Assembly (NCBI GenBank): GCA_017431185.1
Contig: JAFRLP010000220.1
Coordinates: 1 to 8,860 of the forward strand
Direction: 5' to 3'
DNA: 8,860 nucleotides
Origin: Victivallales bacterium
GTDB taxonomy: Bacteria; Verrucomicrobiota; Lentisphaeria; Oligosphaerales; Oligosphaeraceae
This document shows positions 5,838-8,860 of the stretch, in pieces (position 1 is the stretch's first letter; each line of letters starts with the position of its first letter). The position numbers and the translations under genes are program-made. Under the pieces are notes generated by a model. It did no database searches. It saw only the letters and a list, made by a program, of their open reading frames with translations, and was not told the DNA's origin.

Positions 5838-5909
5838 AAGGAGCTGAAGCCGACGCTGCTGCCGGCGGACTTCCTCGGCTACAACGAGAACGCGGTCCGC
5901 TGGCAGCAG
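5838..5909 (+). pseudogene. Orphan coding fragment of unknown family, high GC3
   Basis: On the plus strand 24 consecutive codons all end in G or C and read KELKPTLLPADFLGYNENAV then RWQQ. After 5909 the bias disappears abruptly, and the frame stops at a TGA near 6023. There is no start codon, ribosome site or recognisable family. The antisense frame across the same bases has ordinary third-position composition, which favours the plus strand as the former coding strand. It looks like a piece of a lost gene left beside the repeat cluster, but a chance run is possible. I do not recognise the protein. Confidence 0.35.
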
Positions 5910-6041
5910 ACTGTTCACGCTGGTAAGGACAGTGAGCTGGAACCATTTCAGGCTTGCCGGCGTCATCGAGTGCTGCGACACGCCCAGAGAGCGCCATCGC
6001 CATGCCATACGAGGCAGTCCTGAGACAGCCTATCGGCCTCG

Positions 6042-8860
6042 TCAGAAAATGCGCACCTGGCATTCGCCTGGAGCGAGGGTGATGGTCTCGCGGACGGCAG
6101 GAGCGGAGGTGAGCACAGGGTCACTCTCCAGGATAGTGGTGATGGCGTGGTCGGTGGGGTTGTGGATTTCCGCACGCCAATGCTGGTATGTGCTGTCTCC
6201 CGAAAGCATCACGGAGATCTCCGACGCCTCCACGCGGAACGGGGCGCCTGCGACAATGGGCTGACTCTCCTCGCACTCCTGAAGCACGGCGTAGGCAATC
6301 CCGTTCTCGACAGGCAGAATGCGCGCCTTCGTCTCACCGCACTTGAGCATCACACCGCAGTTGTCACGCATTCCGTGCAGTCGCATGCCCAGATTTGCGG
6401 GAAGGTTGGCAAGGCCTTTGACGCACCCTTCAAACGTGCCCTCGACATCCAGCGTGTACTGCGTGCCAGTGACCTTGCCCCGCGCAGCCGTGACCTGATA
6501 GCCAGGCGAACCATCCCCTGCCAGATTGAAATCGCGGGAGAACACCTCGGCAAGCGACACAGGCTTCCCGGTCAGCCGATGAATCCCCGTGAAAAGCAAT
6601 CTGATGCGCTTCTTCCAGCCAGCAGGGACAACTTTGGCTTCATGGGTGAACACGAACTGGTGGTCACGGCAGTCATAGCACAAGCCATCCTCCAGAACAT
6701 GAATGACCAGAGTGCCGTAGAAATTCCCCTCGTAGCAGAGGAAATCGCCCTTGCGTAGCGTGACCATTCCCGTGGGGTTCTCGGTCATCCTGCCGTCCAG
6801 CCGGGCATGGGCCAGTTTTGCGCCACGCAGACCGACGCCGCCGGCGGAGAGAAACACCCCATTCGCCGAAGTCGGATAATCCTTCAGCAACGTGAAATCC
6901 TGTTCCCAGAGCCACACCGACACGCCTTCAGGCTTCAGCAGCCACAGTGTGCGCGTGGCGGTCGTGTCCAGATACTCCGATTTTTTGAACGGCGCCAGGG
7001 TTGCATGGGTGTGGATGACTGGATAGACATCCAGACCAAACACCCCATCCAGCGTCTGGCTGGCAATCATCACGTTGGACGACAGCACAATGGGATGCGC
7101 GTAATTGTGGATGCCGCCCTCCTCGTTGGGGACCATCGGCCCCTGCCAGGAACTGTCGGGGTAGTTGGGGGCACGATGACCGTCCGAATAAAATGCGGGA
7201 CGCAGATTCGGCTGGGGATGCCATTCAGGCGAACCGTCGTAGCGTAGTTTGCCAGTGCCCAGCACGGGGTCGGTCACGAATGCCCCCAGCGGGCGGATGC
7301 GTCCAATCCATGGGCCTTTCCAGGGATGCACCCCATCAGCCGCATAGGTGACAAGGTATTCCGAACCGTCCTTGCGGGACTGGAGCGAATACAACAGGGG
7401 ATTATTCCTGTCCATGCAGTAGTAGTCGCGCATGAGCCAGGAGTCGGAACCGCTGGAGCGGGTGACGGCAACTTTTCCGCCCATGGATTCCAGACGCGCC
7501 CAGACATGCCGCTGGCGGTCATTCGGTAGAATGGTCTCGTAGTCAAACACGTTTTTTCCCGCAGGGTGGAAACGCCTGAGCAGGGTTGTCCCATCCCAAA
7601 TTTCGACGGTCTTCAGGCCATCCTGAGCAGATGCCTTCAAGGCGAGAGGCCAGACATTGAGCACGCTGGAGTAGATGTCCCGATTGGGGTTCATGTCGCC
7701 CCTGGGCAGGTCAAGGTTGAGAAACGGCCCCTGCGTGACGAAGATTTTACCGAAGGCGGGAACACCAGGATAGCGGTTGCGGCTCATGCGCCCCTGCCGC
7801 AAGGCAAGCATCTGCTCCAGCCGACCAAAATCCTGGACGTGGATTTGATTGTGGAAATACGTCCCGTCCGTCACCAGAGCCATCTCGGCTGCGGATTTCA
7901 TGAGAGTGATGGCGTGGGGCCAGATTTCCTGCACGGAACGGTTGGTGTCGGCATAGCCTTGCAATGAGAAGTCAACCGTCCGTCCTCCCTCCTGTGTGAC
8001 CAACGCCATGCCGCAGACACTGCGCATATCGTAGTATGGATACGGGTTATGGCCGAAGTCATACCAGCCCGAGACGCACTCGAAGGAGAGCGTGCTATAG
8101 AGGTAATACAAGTCCATTCCAGACACCTTGCGCCCCATGTCGCGGGTGAACGTCTTGAAGCGGCGCGTACCTGGAGAAAGCAGGATTTCACTGGGGTAGA
8201 TTGGGTTGGGGCTGAAGACATACTGGTGGTTGCCGTCAATGTTGCGGTAGGCAAAGCCGGGCACGGCAAGGAATTCGCCCTGCGACAGCCTGGAACAGTC
8301 GGCGCGGAGCCGCTCGAAATCGTCAAAGGAGAGATGTTCGAAATCCTCCAGGAACACCACAAAGTCCAGACCAGCCGCCTGGGCTGCCGCCACATATTCG
8401 TCTGGCGTGCTTTCTCCCGTGGAGTAGCGGGTACGGGGACCGATGACTCCACGGTAACTGCGCGGAGAGCCGCGCTTCGCCCCCATCGGTGCGATGGCGG
8501 GCAGAGTGGCCTGCGCCAAACTCGCGTGACCTGCGCACATTGCGGTGTAGAAATTGGCCAGGAAGCGCCCCAGTCCATCCTTGGCGAACACAGCCTGGGC
8601 GATGCGGTGGCCAGTGGTGCCTGTTCGGTCACCGTCATGAAGGAAGAACGTGCAGGCGGGACTGAATCCCAGATAGGCGACTTTGCCCTTGCCCAAGTCA
8701 AGAACGCCCGCCAGCGGAGGGTCGTCCCGGAATGGTTTGCGTCCGCGCTGTCGGGAGCCATACACCTCCAGCCCGAGACTTTTGAGGGGTTCGCTGTACG
8801 CGCCTTTGCCGCTCTTGAGGACAACCTGCCAGCCAGTCCCTCCCTGGAAGGGGATTCCGC
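6042..8860 (-). CDS. Very large PHP/CehA-McbA-like protein, 3' part (N-terminus outside window)
   Basis: 938 residues are visible and the frame stays open to the window edge. The GTG at 8765 is internal, because coding-quality sequence (VVLKSGKGAYSEPLKSLGLE) continues upstream. Residues are numbered here from the first whole codon at 8858. Residues 40-105 look like the end of a glutamine-amidotransferase/ThuA-like domain (GKGKVAYLGF, GRFLANFYTAM). Residues 135-390 resemble a CehA/McbA-type PHP phosphoesterase: RTRYSTGESTPDEYVAAAQA, LDFVVFLEDFEHL, FLAVPGF, GNHQYVF, and a late KIFVTQGPFLNLDL. The HxH and DH metal motifs expected at 140-172 are absent (GPRTRYS, FLEDF), though His211 of GNH remains. 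Residues 400-938 are a beta-rich tail ending in an Ig-like segment; this tail is unassigned. Expected family chemistry would be phosphoester or glycan hydrolysis, but activity is doubtful here. It converges on the operon. Confidence 0.7.
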   Translation of the reverse strand, partial: GIPFQGGTGWQVVLKSGKGAYSEPLKSLGLEVYGSRQRGRKPFRDDPPLAGVLDLGKGKVAYLGFSPACTFFLHDGDRTGTTGHRIAQAVFAKDGLGRFLANFYTAMCAGHASLAQATLPAIAPMGAKRGSPRSYRGVIGPRTRYSTGESTPDEYVAAAQAAGLDFVVFLEDFEHLSFDDFERLRADCSRLSQGEFLAVPGFAYRNIDGNHQYVFSPNPIYPSEILLSPGTRRFKTFTRDMGRKVSGMDLYYLYSTLSFECVSGWYDFGHNPYPYYDMRSVCGMALVTQEGGRTVDFSLQGYADTNRSVQEIWPHAITLMKSAAEMALVTDGTYFHNQIHVQDFGRLEQMLALRQGRMSRNRYPGVPAFGKIFVTQGPFLNLDLPRGDMNPNRDIYSSVLNVWPLALKASAQDGLKTVEIWDGTTLLRRFHPAGKNVFDYETILPNDRQRHVWARLESMGGKVAVTRSSGSDSWLMRDYYCMDRNNPLLYSLQSRKDGSEYLVTYAADGVHPWKGPWIGRIRPLGAFVTDPVLGTGKLRYDGSPEWHPQPNLRPAFYSDGHRAPNYPDSSWQGPMVPNEEGGIHNYAHPIVLSSNVMIASQTLDGVFGLDVYPVIHTHATLAPFKKSEYLDTTATRTLWLLKPEGVSVWLWEQDFTLLKDYPTSANGVFLSAGGVGLRGAKLAHARLDGRMTENPTGMVTLRKGDFLCYEGNFYGTLVIHVLEDGLCYDCRDHQFVFTHEAKVVPAGWKKRIRLLFTGIHRLTGKPVSLAEVFSRDFNLAGDGSPGYQVTAARGKVTGTQYTLDVEGTFEGCVKGLANLPANLGMRLHGMRDNCGVMLKCGETKARILPVENGIAYAVLQECEESQPIVAGAPFRVEASEISVMLSGDSTYQHWRAEIHNPTDHAITTILESDPVLTSAPAVRETITLAPGECQVRIF

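Larger units (their letters stand above)
5439..6041. other. Non-coding interval between the transposase remnant and the large minus-strand gene
   Basis: No intact gene is supported here. In order it contains the transposase leader with the palindrome CCTAATTAGG (5449-5458), a 10-bp A/T hairpin, the 56-bp direct repeat, the nested-hairpin element, and an A/T-rich stretch (about 5790-5837). It then has the orphan coding fragment and about 130 bp (5910-6041) with no visible signal. Short ORFs across 5793-6063 lack ribosome sites and any family resemblance. The interval separates two convergent transcription units, a common site for mobile DNA and repeats to accumulate. Confidence 0.7.

Noticed and set aside
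5793..6063. Short minus-strand ORFs of 71 and 75 residues
   Set aside because: They have no ribosome site and no family resemblance, and the opposite strand has the stronger codon signal over 5838-5909.
8763..8765. GTG as the start of the large minus-strand gene
   Set aside because: The frame remains open and protein-like for 31 further codons to the window edge, so the true start lies outside.

Overview
The window most resembles an anaerobic or polysaccharide-degrading member of the PVC superphylum, probably Lentisphaerota/Victivallales or a relative. This is an inference from the kinds of proteins present: a GntR regulator with a LacI/PBP1-like effector half, a sugar-acid dehydratase cassette, a very large PHP-like protein and a short-lived transposase remnant. 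No rRNA or other phylogenetic marker is present. No tRNA, rRNA or CRISPR array was seen.

Layout. (1) 1-146, minus: the 5' end of a secreted protein, running off the window. (2) 252-1352, minus: a GntR-type transcription factor. (3) 1442-5213, plus: one compact operon. It has a near-consensus sigma70 promoter, an IclR-type regulator, an enolase-superfamily sugar-acid dehydratase, an RraA-like/HMG-aldolase-family protein and a short-chain dehydrogenase, and ends in a hairpin/T-tract terminator. Spacings are short (15, 37 and about 37 bp). (4) 5211-6041: about 830 bp of decayed and repetitive DNA. It holds a transposase N-terminal remnant with its own ribosome site, a long-looped hairpin, a 56-bp direct repeat, a nested-hairpin REP-like element and a short orphan coding fragment with strikingly G/C-ended codons. 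(5) 6042-8860, minus: a very large protein (938 visible residues, N-terminus outside the window) with a PHP/CehA-McbA-like core whose usual N-terminal metal-binding motifs are missing.

How the genes work together. The operon looks like a catabolic module for a sugar acid. The SDR would oxidise or reduce a hydroxyl/keto group. The enolase-superfamily enzyme would dehydrate an aldonate or uronate to a 2-keto-3-deoxy acid. The RraA-like protein could cleave that product in an aldol reaction, giving pyruvate and an aldehyde. The IclR protein, first gene of the operon, is the likely pathway-specific, self-regulating switch. The substrate cannot be read from the sequence. The divergent GntR gene may control either the operon or the secreted protein that follows it on the minus strand. 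The large minus-strand protein converges on the operon and need not belong to it.
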